The translations under genes were made by a program, and so were the position numbers. This document shows, piece by piece, positions 1 through 6,035 of a stretch of 6,035 bases of DNA. Below the pieces are notes generated by a model. The model made no database searches. It saw only the letters and a program-made list of their open reading frames with translations, and was not told the DNA's origin. The DNA comes from Flavobacteriales bacterium UBA2798 (lineage in GTDB: Bacteria; Bacteroidota; Bacteroidia; Flavobacteriales_D; UBA2798): assembly GCA_002351955.1 (NCBI GenBank), contig DEHO01000046.1, positions 31,223 to 37,257 on the forward strand, in the 5' to 3' direction. Numbering within the stretch: position 1 is the first letter of the stretch; the number at the start of each line of letters is the position of its first letter.

Positions 1-516
1 GGCCAAATAGAAGGTAATATCACCTACATCTGTTGCAGGTGCCTGCCACTGAAACGACCAGCGACTTTCACCGTTTGCATCACTGTTAATGCCTTGATAG
101 GTATGTTCTACCCACACTTTTTGTAACAGATTGCATCCTTGCACATGTGGATTTCCGGGGTCTACCGTTTGAGTCCTCGCCGGATCTGAAATAGAAATGG
201 TTCCCGGACTAAAATTAAGATTGGTGTTTTGTAATGCAATAAATTGAAATCCTGCAGCAAGCATACCGGGTTTTTCTACAGCTACAGTTATAGTATAGGT
301 GTTTCCGGGAACATACCCTGTATCTGCTCCACCTAGATCAAACATAATATTCGCTGTGCCTGAATTTAAAGGATTGTCGGTATGACAGGCGGTACAATTT
401 AGACTTGTTGGAGGTTCGCCTGCGTGACAACCGGGAGGACCTCCGCTTTTTGGTATTGCAGAGGTAACGCAAAGCAAGCCACAGAGTAGTATAGCAGAGT
501 AAATTGCTCGTTTCAT
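1..516 (-). CDS. Choice-of-anchor V / Reeler-like exported protein with a CxxCH motif (3' end off the window)
   Basis: The frame is open from the ATG at 516 to the window edge (172 codons), so the C-terminus is missing. Residues 1-20 form a signal peptide (Lys-Arg, hydrophobic core, likely cleavage after the Ala of TSA). The mature N-terminus has GCHAG (29-33) and then CTACH (41-45), a canonical CxxCH c-type heme-attachment pattern. A beta-rich domain follows, with a YVPGNTYTITV segment, SDPARTQ, and a closing W.F.W.AP...G.ITFYLA pattern. The same landmarks occur in the same order in the upstream neighbour, so the two are paralogs; on that alignment only about 20-25 residues are missing, unless a sorting domain follows. 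The ATG directly abuts the neighbour's TAA, so translation is probably coupled. The family call is from memory of motif layout. Heme binding is inference; the Cys-His pairs could instead bind metal or form disulfides. Role unknown. Confidence 0.75.
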   Translation of the reverse strand, partial: MKRAIYSAILLCGLLCVTSAIPKSGGPPGCHAGEPPTSLNCTACHTDNPLNSGTANIMFDLGGADTGYVPGNTYTITVAVEKPGMLAAGFQFIALQNTNLNFSPGTISISDPARTQTVDPGNPHVQGCNLLQKVWVEHTYQGINSDANGESRWSFQWQAPATDVGDITFYLA

Positions 517-1086
517 TTATTGTGATATTAAAGTTTGTGTATATACTCTGTCTCCCTTATCAGTTCCATCGTTATTTGCAGATATTCCAGCGGTATAAAA
601 TGTTATTTTACCAATATGCTGTTCAGGTGCTTTCCATTTAAAGGTCCATAAACCAATTCCCGCATCGTAGGGGTTAGTCCCTGCCATTCTGTAGGTAGCA
701 TATTCACGGTTGGAAAATTCACGGGCGCCTTTGTATAGTTGGGTTCTTGATGAATCTGTAATAATAATTTCTCCTGCTTTTTGATTCGAAGAGTCGAGTA
801 CAGTCAAGGAAAATCCAAAACGTTCTACACCTTCCTCTTTTAAAGAAACAGTAATTTCGTAAGTTTCTCCCGGTATATAGTTTGAGATATTTTGTGCACT
901 ATTAATTTTTAATTCACCAATACCGGTGTTGATATTTGCAGTGCCATTTAGTCCAACATGACAACCGGATTTACCACAAGTTAGTTCTCCATGAGCACCG
1001 GTGCTGCCAATTGGTGCTCCCGACGATGAAATAAATACTAGGACAACAACTGTTCCAAATAAAAGAGTAAGAAATCTGGTTTTCAT
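517..1086 (-). CDS. Choice-of-anchor V / Reeler-like exported protein with a Cx4CH motif
   Basis: A 189-residue protein read from the ATG at 1086. An in-frame ATG at 1107 would add seven residues, but it lies inside a 16-bp hairpin arm, and the 1086 start gives a clean signal peptide (MKTR, then a hydrophobic run to about residue 21). The mature N-terminus reads GAPIGSTGAHG, then CGKSGCH (37-43), then GTANI, the layout I associate with choice-of-anchor V proteins, which carry a Cys-His motif after a TGAPG-like stretch. A beta-rich domain follows with YIPGETYEITV, SSRTQ and W.FKW.AP...GKITFYTAG. It ends in TQTLISQ with no T9SS sorting domain, membrane anchor or lipobox, so it is probably periplasmic or simply secreted. 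It is followed without a gap by its paralog (TAA then ATG). Two Cys separated by four residues before His is a rarer heme-type spacing; function is not established. Confidence 0.8.
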   Translation of the reverse strand: MKTRFLTLLFGTVVVLVFISSSGAPIGSTGAHGELTCGKSGCHVGLNGTANINTGIGELKINSAQNISNYIPGETYEITVSLKEEGVERFGFSLTVLDSSNQKAGEIIITDSSRTQLYKGAREFSNREYATYRMAGTNPYDAGIGLWTFKWKAPEQHIGKITFYTAGISANNDGTDKGDRVYTQTLISQ

Positions 1087-1102
1087 ATATAAAGAATAGA
1101 AA

Positions 1103-1142
1103 AACATGGATAGCTATTAGGTATGAAATAGCTATCCATGTT
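1103..1142 (-). terminator. Perfect 16-bp inverted repeat, probable intrinsic terminator of the propeller gene
   Basis: AACATGGATAGCTATT (1103-1118) is followed by the 8-nt loop aggtatga and then its exact reverse complement at 1127-1142. On the minus strand the stem is followed by a T-rich run (TTTCTATTCTTT, extending the TT that closes the stem), while the other side has no comparable T tract. It starts 7 nt past the TAA of 1150-3561, so it fits a terminator for that gene. It ends only 16 nt before the ATG of 517-1086, leaving no room for a promoter between hairpin and start. The stem is AT-rich, so termination may be partial. Confidence 0.75.
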
Positions 1143-1149
1143 GAGTTTG

Positions 1150-3561
1150 TTATTCGATAATTACTTTTTTAACAGTCATTCCGCTTTCTGAACGAATATG
1201 AACAAAATATATTCCTTCATTTAATGGGCATGAAATTGTAACATATCGAGTTGTATTGTTGGTATAGGCAACTAATAGTTTTCCGGAAACATCATAAAGT
1301 TCAATTCCCTGTACATCGGTATTCGACCCCATATCAATTGTAAATATTCCGTTATTTGGATTGGGGAATATGTTGATATCTGAGGCATTGAACTTATTTT
1401 CTGAAATACCTACAGAACCTGTTTGTGTAACAGTAATTGTTAAAATTTGAGGTAGTGAATCTGACGAAACGGTAATTGTACCAATTCTGGTAGAACCTGT
1501 ATTTGTTTGTGCATCAATACGGAAATTTCCGTTTCCTTTTCCGGCCGCAGTATTCGCGCTTAGCCAAGAGTCATTACTTAAGATGGTCCATGGAACATTA
1601 CTGGTAATCGTAATGTAATTTGAATTTGCATTTTCCGGGACCGAAAGCATATTTTCACTCAAGGAAAGGAAGTTGGGTAAGGTGGGTAATTCACTAAGTG
1701 AATTAGAATACGGACCATTGTTGTCGGTTGATACAAAAACCCGTGTTGTTACAAATCCTATTTTATTGACATTGGTGAAGCTAGGAAGGTTAAACTGATT
1801 TCCACCTTCTTCCCATGTCGCACCGTTATCTGAAGTTGCAAGCAATCCTCCAAGGTAACTGGCATAAACATAGCCTGCATTACTTGCCATGGCTTGAATA
1901 TTGTTTCCATTTAGTCCTATCATTGTTGTGTGAGGAATTGATGTTTGTGATGTAGAACTCCAATTTGCTGTTGATAAATCTGAAATGAAAACACCATAAC
2001 CATTTGTTCCTGCATAAACTTTTGAATTTGATGCGGCAACTGAAGTAACGTTTAAATTTGACAAACCGGAATTGAACGCAACCCAATTAGAAGTTTCATC
2101 AGCTCTAATAAATACTCCATTTCCTAATGTCCCAAGAATGATTTTATTACCGAAATTGGCAAATGATGTTGGGATGATTCCTCCAGGTAAACCGGATTGT
2201 GTTAACGTCCAGTTTGCACCAGTTACTGGTGTGGAATAAATTGAATTGGTTGCTGAAATGACATAAATTCTGTCGTTTGCATAGAATAAGCGGCTAAAAT
2301 TTAATTCTGAAAGACCCGTATTAAAAGTTGACCAATTCGCCCCCATGTTTGAACTTGTATAGATTCCACCATTTGTTGTAGCTGCAACCAATAGATTATC
2401 AGCAAAAATGATGTCATTCACATTTAAACTATCAATTAGTCCGGTATTTGAGCTGACGTAGGTTGCTGCTACTCCTGTTCCAAGGCTTACAAAAACACCA
2501 TTTTCATTAGCTGTAACAACAGTGGTGTCTCCTTTGGCTGTAAAGCTGTGCGTTTTTAAATTATTGAAACCTGCATTAGTTAAGCTCCATGTCATTACTG
2601 CGGGGTCTGCCTTAAAAATCCCCTGCTTCCAAACCGAAGTTACAACAGCATTGGAGATGGCAACAACAGTTGTTGTATTTAGATTTGATAAGCCGGAATT
2701 ACCCGCAATCCAGTCAATGGTTCCGGTAACGGATGAAAAAACACCTATGTTGGTAGCAATATACCAGTTGCTGCCGTTATTTGAAATTGATCTTATTTGG
2801 GTGCTTATTGGCAAATTTTGGTAGGCATCAAGGTAAACCGGATTTGTAGCTGTTGAAGCTATATCTGTAATAAATAATCCATCATTATTCAGTACAATTA
2901 GTTCGTCAGTTGTGTTGTTGTATGATAGATGTTGTGTACCAGCTATGTTTAAGGTGTTAATATCATTAAAGTCATCCCAAGTCATTCCAAAATCATCCGA
3001 TACAAATACGCCACCGGTTAGGGTTGATGCAAAATATCTATTTCCTGCTTTTGCAAGTGATGTTATTATCATTCCATTGAGATTGTTGTCGTTTATTGCT
3101 GTCCAGGTTGCACCTTTATTGGTTGTTTTGTACAATCCTCCCCCGTTAGTTCCTGCCAGAATAGTAATTGTGTCAATAGCAACCAGGGATTTAATTTGTA
3201 GATTTCCCAGGCCATTATTTACACGGTTCCAATATCTGTCGCTACCAACAAATCCGTTGAAAATATAAATACCGCTATCGGCGGTTCCGGCAAAAAGGTA
3301 ATTTCCACTATGTACAATTGCAGTAATTTTTCCTGAATGCATACCAACCGGACGAGGACGCCATGTCGCATTTTGGTTGTTTGTTGCTTCAAAAACGCCA
3401 CCATTTTCGGTACCAAAATAGATGATTCCATTATAAGATGTGCCACAGGTAACCTTGCCGCCTAATGGAGACCTTGGTCCGAAATGTGCAAAAAGAGAAT
3501 TGGGTGTTAATGTCACAAGGACAGTAAGAATACCCGTTATTTTGAAGAAAAGAGATTTCAT
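1150..3561 (-). CDS. Large secreted beta-propeller protein with BACON domain and T9SS type A sorting domain
   Basis: An 803-residue protein read from the ATG at 3561. An upstream ATG at 3627 adds 22 residues ahead of what is clearly a signal peptide (MKSLFFKITG to NSLFA, cleavage near 25), so the inner start is preferred. Residues about 45-625 hold 13 repeats of roughly 41-49 residues, each with a G[VIL][FYL] strand and usually an aromatic-ending turn. Several are BNR/Asp-box-like (TTNKGATW 146-153, SDDFGMTW 188-195, TSDNGATW 576-583), linked by NxGLxNLN-like spacers. Residues about 631-715 fit a BACON domain (ITITSNVPWTI, SNDSWLSA, GTITVSS, LTVTQTG-like end). Residues about 730-803 are a T9SS type A sorting domain (NIFPNPNNGIF, ELYDVSGKLL, EGIYFVHI, KKVIIE). 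It should cross the inner membrane by Sec and the outer membrane by T9SS, ending on the surface or in the medium. No catalytic signature is visible; binding or adhesion is inference. Confidence 0.9.
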   Translation of the reverse strand: MKSLFFKITGILTVLVTLTPNSLFAHFGPRSPLGGKVTCGTSYNGIIYFGTENGGVFEATNNQNATWRPRPVGMHSGKITAIVHSGNYLFAGTADSGIYIFNGFVGSDRYWNRVNNGLGNLQIKSLVAIDTITILAGTNGGGLYKTTNKGATWTAINDNNLNGMIITSLAKAGNRYFASTLTGGVFVSDDFGMTWDDFNDINTLNIAGTQHLSYNNTTDELIVLNNDGLFITDIASTATNPVYLDAYQNLPISTQIRSISNNGSNWYIATNIGVFSSVTGTIDWIAGNSGLSNLNTTTVVAISNAVVTSVWKQGIFKADPAVMTWSLTNAGFNNLKTHSFTAKGDTTVVTANENGVFVSLGTGVAATYVSSNTGLIDSLNVNDIIFADNLLVAATTNGGIYTSSNMGANWSTFNTGLSELNFSRLFYANDRIYVISATNSIYSTPVTGANWTLTQSGLPGGIIPTSFANFGNKIILGTLGNGVFIRADETSNWVAFNSGLSNLNVTSVAASNSKVYAGTNGYGVFISDLSTANWSSTSQTSIPHTTMIGLNGNNIQAMASNAGYVYASYLGGLLATSDNGATWEEGGNQFNLPSFTNVNKIGFVTTRVFVSTDNNGPYSNSLSELPTLPNFLSLSENMLSVPENANSNYITITSNVPWTILSNDSWLSANTAAGKGNGNFRIDAQTNTGSTRIGTITVSSDSLPQILTITVTQTGSVGISENKFNASDINIFPNPNNGIFTIDMGSNTDVQGIELYDVSGKLLVAYTNNTTRYVTISCPLNEGIYFVHIRSESGMTVKKVIIE

Positions 3562-3717
3562 TTTAGTTTTTTTTAGAGTAAAAATTGCAGAATAACCATT
3601 TTCTGGAATTGCCTTTCTGAATACCAAACAATGAATTCATTGGAGCATAACGATTCCATTTCCGAATGAAAATAGCGGATTGGCTTCTGCCTTATAATTA
3701 AGAAAAATTGAAAAATC

Positions 3718-4086
3718 CTAACAGGGAGGATGGAATACAGAGGACGTAAACCCAACTAATTTTCTATTTGAGAAAGTTACGTTGGGGGCTTTTGAAATCA
3801 ATCTTATTTCAGGGACTATGGAAAAATTCCTATTGTTCTGAGAGAAAAGTTCGAGTTCTTTTTCTTTTAGTTCTGGTAATTGTTTCGATTGATTTTTTTC
3901 GGATTCTTTTAGCGTCTTTTTAAGATAACATTTTCCTTGACAGGATGATGTCGAATCCATCCGCTTTTCACACAAATTTGCTGCGATATAATCTCGTTCA
4001 ATAATAAATTGAACAATTATCCAGAGTTGAGATGTGTTTTGAAGTAAAAAACTGAAAATGAGCGCTATGGAAATAGATCTAACCAT
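3718..4086 (-). CDS. Small membrane or exported protein with C-x9-CQGKC motif, function unknown
   Basis: A 122-residue protein. Residues 4-16 are hydrophobic after MVRS (signal peptide or one membrane segment), then RDYIAANLC (31-39) and CQGKCYLKK (49-57), then a charged Lys/Glu-rich stretch (about 58-80) and an end reading FHPPC. Cysteines lie at 39, 49, 53 and 122. I recognise the layout (Y/N-rich segment, 'IA..LC', then C-x-GKC-x-LKK, ending near HPP) from small uncharacterised Bacteroidota proteins, but know no assigned function or name. The CxxxC pair plus a preceding Cys suggests metal binding or a disulfide; that is inference. It lies 162 nt downstream of folP and 156 nt upstream of the propeller gene, all on one strand, so it may have its own promoter; none was identified with confidence. 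The ATG at 4086 is the only start that keeps the hydrophobic N-terminus. Confidence 0.72.
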   Translation of the reverse strand: MVRSISIALIFSFLLQNTSQLWIIVQFIIERDYIAANLCEKRMDSTSSCQGKCYLKKTLKESEKNQSKQLPELKEKELELFSQNNRNFSIVPEIRLISKAPNVTFSNRKLVGFTSSVFHPPC

Positions 4087-4232
4087 TCTTCGGCGAAGTT
4101 AAGCGCGCAATAATTAATTACCAAATAAAAAAAGTGAAAAATAGTGTTTTGAACATATATTATTTATTTGATGATGTTGAAGAAAAATCCCTTTGGTTTC
4201 AAAATGTTCAGAATTTTACCATATCTCCTACA

Positions 4233-4249
4233 ATTTTCCCCGGGAAAAT
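4233..4249 (-). terminator. Short palindrome at the folP stop codon, possible weak terminator
   Basis: ATTTTCCC and GGGAAAAT flank a single central C, overlapping the first base of the folP stop codon (TGA, 4249-4251 on the plus strand). As RNA it could form a six-pair stem with a five-base loop. On the minus strand its 3' arm itself ends in a short AAAAT rather than a long T run, so it is a poor intrinsic terminator. It may be incidental or a protein-binding palindrome. Confidence 0.25.
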
Positions 4250-5097
4250 CACCCTTCCTGAAAAAGCTGAATCACTTCCCTCGCTTCCTTCACATCATGC
4301 ACACGTAAAAATTTTGCACCGGCATTCAGGCAAAGCATGTGCATTGCAGTGGTACCGTTCAGTGCTTCTTCCGGATTGCTATTCAGCGTTTGCCAGATGA
4401 ATCGCTTACGTGAGATTCCCATCAGTAAGGGTTGGGGAAAAATCCGAAACAATTCAAGTTCACGAATGAGTTGGAAATTGTGTGCTGCATTTTTCGCAAA
4501 TCCAATTCCGGGATCAATCAGGATATCGTGTACTCCTAATTCGTGCAGGGCTTTTACTTTCGAGCTAAGCTCTCTGATCACATCGTAGGTAACCGAATTG
4601 TAGTTGGCCAGCTCATTCATCGTTTTCGGGTTTCCCCGCATATGAGTAAGCACGTACGCAGTTCCCAATTCTGCAACTGTCCGAAACATGGCTTCATCCA
4701 GATTCCCTCCGCTCACATCATTGATGATGACGGCTCCTGCAGCATGGGCTTTATGTGCTACTTCCGACCGGTAAGTGTCTGCAGAAATCAGGGCCTCCGG
4801 ATAGGCTTTATGAATGGCTTCAATGGCGGGTATCAAACGATCAAGCTCTTCCTGAATACTCGGTTCTTCTGCTCCCGGACGCGTGGATGCTGCGCCAAGG
4901 TCAAGAATATCAGCACCTTCTTCGAGCATTTTGCCGGCTCTGTCGATGGTCATTGAATGCCCTGAGATGCGACTGCCGGAAAAAAAACTGTCGGGACTGA
5001 GGTTTAATATGCCGAAAATGCGGACTTGGTCTAATTCGAGAAGACGCGGGCCTGTCCTAAGGGAGTCCAAATGGGGAAAAACTGTATCTTGGTCCAC
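4249..5097 (-). CDS. folP: Dihydropteroate synthase
   Basis: Cytoplasmic enzyme of folate synthesis that joins 6-hydroxymethyl-dihydropterin pyrophosphate to p-aminobenzoate; it is the sulfonamide target. All landmarks of the TIM-barrel family appear in order (numbered from the GTG start): GILNLSPDSF (29-38), ASTRPGA (70-76, the p-aminobenzoate-side loop), SADTYRSEVA (105-114), NDVSGG (126-131), THMRGNPKTM (151-160), DPGIGFAK (195-202), GISRKRFI (227-234) and RVHDVKEA near the end. The frame is open back to an ATG at 5205, but that start adds 36 residues unlike the family and runs antisense over the conserved start of the DUF1599 gene. The GTG at 5097 gives 282 residues, a normal length, so I prefer it. 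The usual Gly-Glu before STRPG is Ala-Ala here (LGAASTRPG), a mild variant. It is divergent from the DUF1599 gene with about 36 nt between chosen starts. Confidence 0.93.
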   Translation of the reverse strand: MDQDTVFPHLDSLRTGPRLLELDQVRIFGILNLSPDSFFSGSRISGHSMTIDRAGKMLEEGADILDLGAASTRPGAEEPSIQEELDRLIPAIEAIHKAYPEALISADTYRSEVAHKAHAAGAVIINDVSGGNLDEAMFRTVAELGTAYVLTHMRGNPKTMNELANYNSVTYDVIRELSSKVKALHELGVHDILIDPGIGFAKNAAHNFQLIRELELFRIFPQPLLMGISRKRFIWQTLNSNPEEALNGTTAMHMLCLNAGAKFLRVHDVKEAREVIQLFQEG

Positions 5098-5133
5098 TTT
5101 TGCGGATTTTCTGCAATATACAACATGCTGGTC

Positions 5134-5679
5134 ATGCACAATACCTCTGTTCAATACGACGCCGTCATCAACCGTTGTCGCGATATCTTCGTCAAGAAGA
5201 CGCACGACTATGGCAGTGCCTGGCGAATTTTGCGTACTTCTTCTTTGACCGATCAGATCTTCATTAAGGCGCAGCGCATCCGTACCCTCGAGGAAGTGGG
5301 TGAATCGAAAGTAGGAGAGGGGATCGAGCCGGAATTCATTGGTATTATCAATTACTCCATAATGGCATTGGTGCAGCTCGAAGAAGGAATTGCAGCCGAA
5401 GCAGAAATGCCTGCAGACCGTGCACTTGCGCTTTTCGATCGACTGGCCGCACAGGCTAAGGCTTTAATGGAAAAGAAAAATCACGATTACGGTGAAGCCT
5501 GGAGAAGCATGCGTGTTTCTTCGTTTACCGATTTGATATTGCAAAAGTTATTGCGCATTAAACAAATTGAGGATAATAAAGGAAAGACACTCATCTCGGA
5601 AGGCATCGACGCCAACTATTTCGATATGGTGAATTATGCTATTTTTGCTTTGATCAAACTGGATGAGGGAGAGCGTTAA
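5134..5679 (+). CDS. DUF1599 protein with two tandem copies of the domain
   Basis: A 181-residue soluble protein with no signal peptide or membrane segment. Two copies of the same unit are visible: residues about 20-84 (KKTHDYGSAWR, RTSSLTD, EGIEPEF, NYSIMALVQL) and about 114-178 (KKNHDYGEAWR, RVSSFTD, EGIDANYFDMVNYAI, FALIKL). This matches the DUF1599 family (I believe also called nucleotide modification associated domain 1), whose reaction is not established as far as I know. ATG codons at 5071, 5125 and 5134 are in frame. The 5071 start would overlap folP; the 5134 start gives MHNTSVQYDAVI, which resembles the usual family N-terminus, with 5125 the close alternative. No clear Shine-Dalgarno precedes either. 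The next gene starts 64 nt downstream on the same strand, so the two are likely co-transcribed. The placement next to folP and a DoxX-like gene is a recurring Bacteroidota arrangement in my recollection. Confidence 0.88.
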   Translation: MHNTSVQYDAVINRCRDIFVKKTHDYGSAWRILRTSSLTDQIFIKAQRIRTLEEVGESKVGEGIEPEFIGIINYSIMALVQLEEGIAAEAEMPADRALALFDRLAAQAKALMEKKNHDYGEAWRSMRVSSFTDLILQKLLRIKQIEDNKGKTLISEGIDANYFDMVNYAIFALIKLDEGER

Positions 5680-5743
5680 ATACATGTTAAAGCCGGAAAG
5701 GCTGTTGCTCTCCGATGTAATTTGTGCCTAAATCAAAGGAACT

Positions 5744-6035
5744 ATGAAACGGCTACTTACTCTTCAGGGAATTCTCGGTATTCTGTTTTTGGCTGCTGCT
5801 GCGGTATTTCTAATTCTACCGTACAAAAGCGAAACAGTAGTGGATGAATTTAACATCTACTGGATGTTTACCTACAGCGCATTGGGATTGGGATTCCTGA
5901 TCGTCATTCACGAATCCGGACTCAGCATCGCTACGCTGATCGCCCGCATTTTTACGGGTTCACTTTTTATCGTTTCCGGACTTATCAAAGCAAACGATCC
6001 CAAAGGTTTCGGTTACAAACTCGAAGAATATTTCC
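5744..6035 (+). CDS. DoxX-like membrane protein, BT_3928 type (3' end off the window)
   Basis: Read from the ATG at 5744, preceded by AAAGGA (5735-5740), an unusually good ribosome-binding match for this window. The 97 complete codons give an inner-membrane protein: hydrophobic segments at about residues 8-26, 40-56 and 64-82, the last followed by FIVSGLIKANDPKGFGYKLEEYF, which is the hallmark stretch of DoxX-family proteins in Bacteroidota (the SGLxKxxDPxGFxxKLEEY pattern). From memory, the BT_3928 family is about 360 residues, with a DoxX part followed by a further domain; only the first quarter is visible. It lies 64 nt downstream of the DUF1599 gene with no terminator between, so an operon is likely. 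In related genomes I recall triose-phosphate isomerase (tpiA) close downstream, which would be outside this window. Function is uncharacterised; DoxX relatives are linked to quinone or thiol redox chemistry, but nothing here demonstrates it. Confidence 0.87.
   Translation, partial: MKRLLTLQGILGILFLAAAAVFLILPYKSETVVDEFNIYWMFTYSALGLGFLIVIHESGLSIATLIARIFTGSLFIVSGLIKANDPKGFGYKLEEYF

Noticed and set aside
1880..2086. 68-codon minus-strand open frame inside the propeller gene
   Set aside because: It is another frame of a well-supported CDS with low-complexity, Cys/Lys-rich translation and no recognisable domain.
2522..3268. Plus-strand open frames of 100 and 118 codons opposite the propeller gene
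   Set aside because: Antisense shadows of a repetitive gene; no signal, domain or plausible start context.
3573..3755. 60-codon minus-strand frame in the gap before the propeller gene
   Set aside because: It overlaps the 3' end of the small Cys protein gene in another frame and its translation resembles no protein; the gap more likely holds leader and promoter sequence.
4086..4130. CTTCGgCGAAG palindrome and a TTTATTTG box (one mismatch from the Bacteroidota -7 pattern) upstream of the small Cys protein gene
   Set aside because: No matching -33 TTTG at suitable spacing, and in AT-rich sequence such near-matches are expected by chance; the palindrome has no room for a loop.
4134..4400. 88-codon plus-strand frame starting in the gap and running into folP
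   Set aside because: More than half is antisense to folP codons, and the part in the gap shows no recognisable motif.
4337..5000. Several plus-strand open frames opposite folP
   Set aside because: Antisense shadows of a highly conserved enzyme gene in its relatively GC-rich section.
5691..5703. AGCC-ggaaa-GGCT inverted repeat between the DUF1599 and DoxX-like genes
   Set aside because: Only four base pairs and no T run follows, so it is not a credible terminator; the two genes are more likely one operon.

Overview
The window looks like chromosome of a Bacteroidota bacterium. Three things point there: a large secreted protein ending in a type IX secretion (T9SS type A) sorting domain, a BACON domain just before it, and a DUF1599 gene followed by a DoxX-type membrane protein of the BT_3928 kind, a pairing I know from this phylum. 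Shine-Dalgarno sequences are mostly absent, as is usual there. The class cannot be fixed from this stretch.

Layout. Everything from about 5097 down to 1 is on the minus strand; everything from 5134 to the right end is on the plus strand. Reading leftward from the divergent point: folP (dihydropteroate synthase, 4249-5097); a small Cys-containing membrane or exported protein of unknown function (3718-4086); a large secreted propeller-BACON-T9SS protein (1150-3561); a strong hairpin that looks like its terminator (1103-1142); then two tandem paralogous exported proteins of choice-of-anchor V / Reeler-like type (517-1086 and 1-516, the second cut by the window edge). Reading rightward: a double-DUF1599 protein (5134-5679) and the start of a DoxX-like membrane protein (5744 to the edge).

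How the parts relate. The right third (folP, DUF1599, DoxX) looks like conserved housekeeping: folate synthesis plus two genes usually found together in this phylum. The left two thirds are AT-richer and code for exported proteins: two short proteins with Cys-His motifs near the mature N-terminus, and a repeat-built surface or secreted protein. This looks like an accessory or fast-evolving block beside a core locus. No RNA gene, insertion sequence, CRISPR array or phage gene was seen. No stretch over 300 bases lacks a gene; the gaps at 3562-3717 (156 nt), 4087-4248 (162 nt) and 5680-5743 (64 nt) hold no further gene I can support.

I found no clear new multi-gene system. The points most worth a second look are the hairpin jammed against the start of 517-1086, the differing heme-like motifs of the tandem paralogs, the 13-unit propeller, and the small CxxxC protein.
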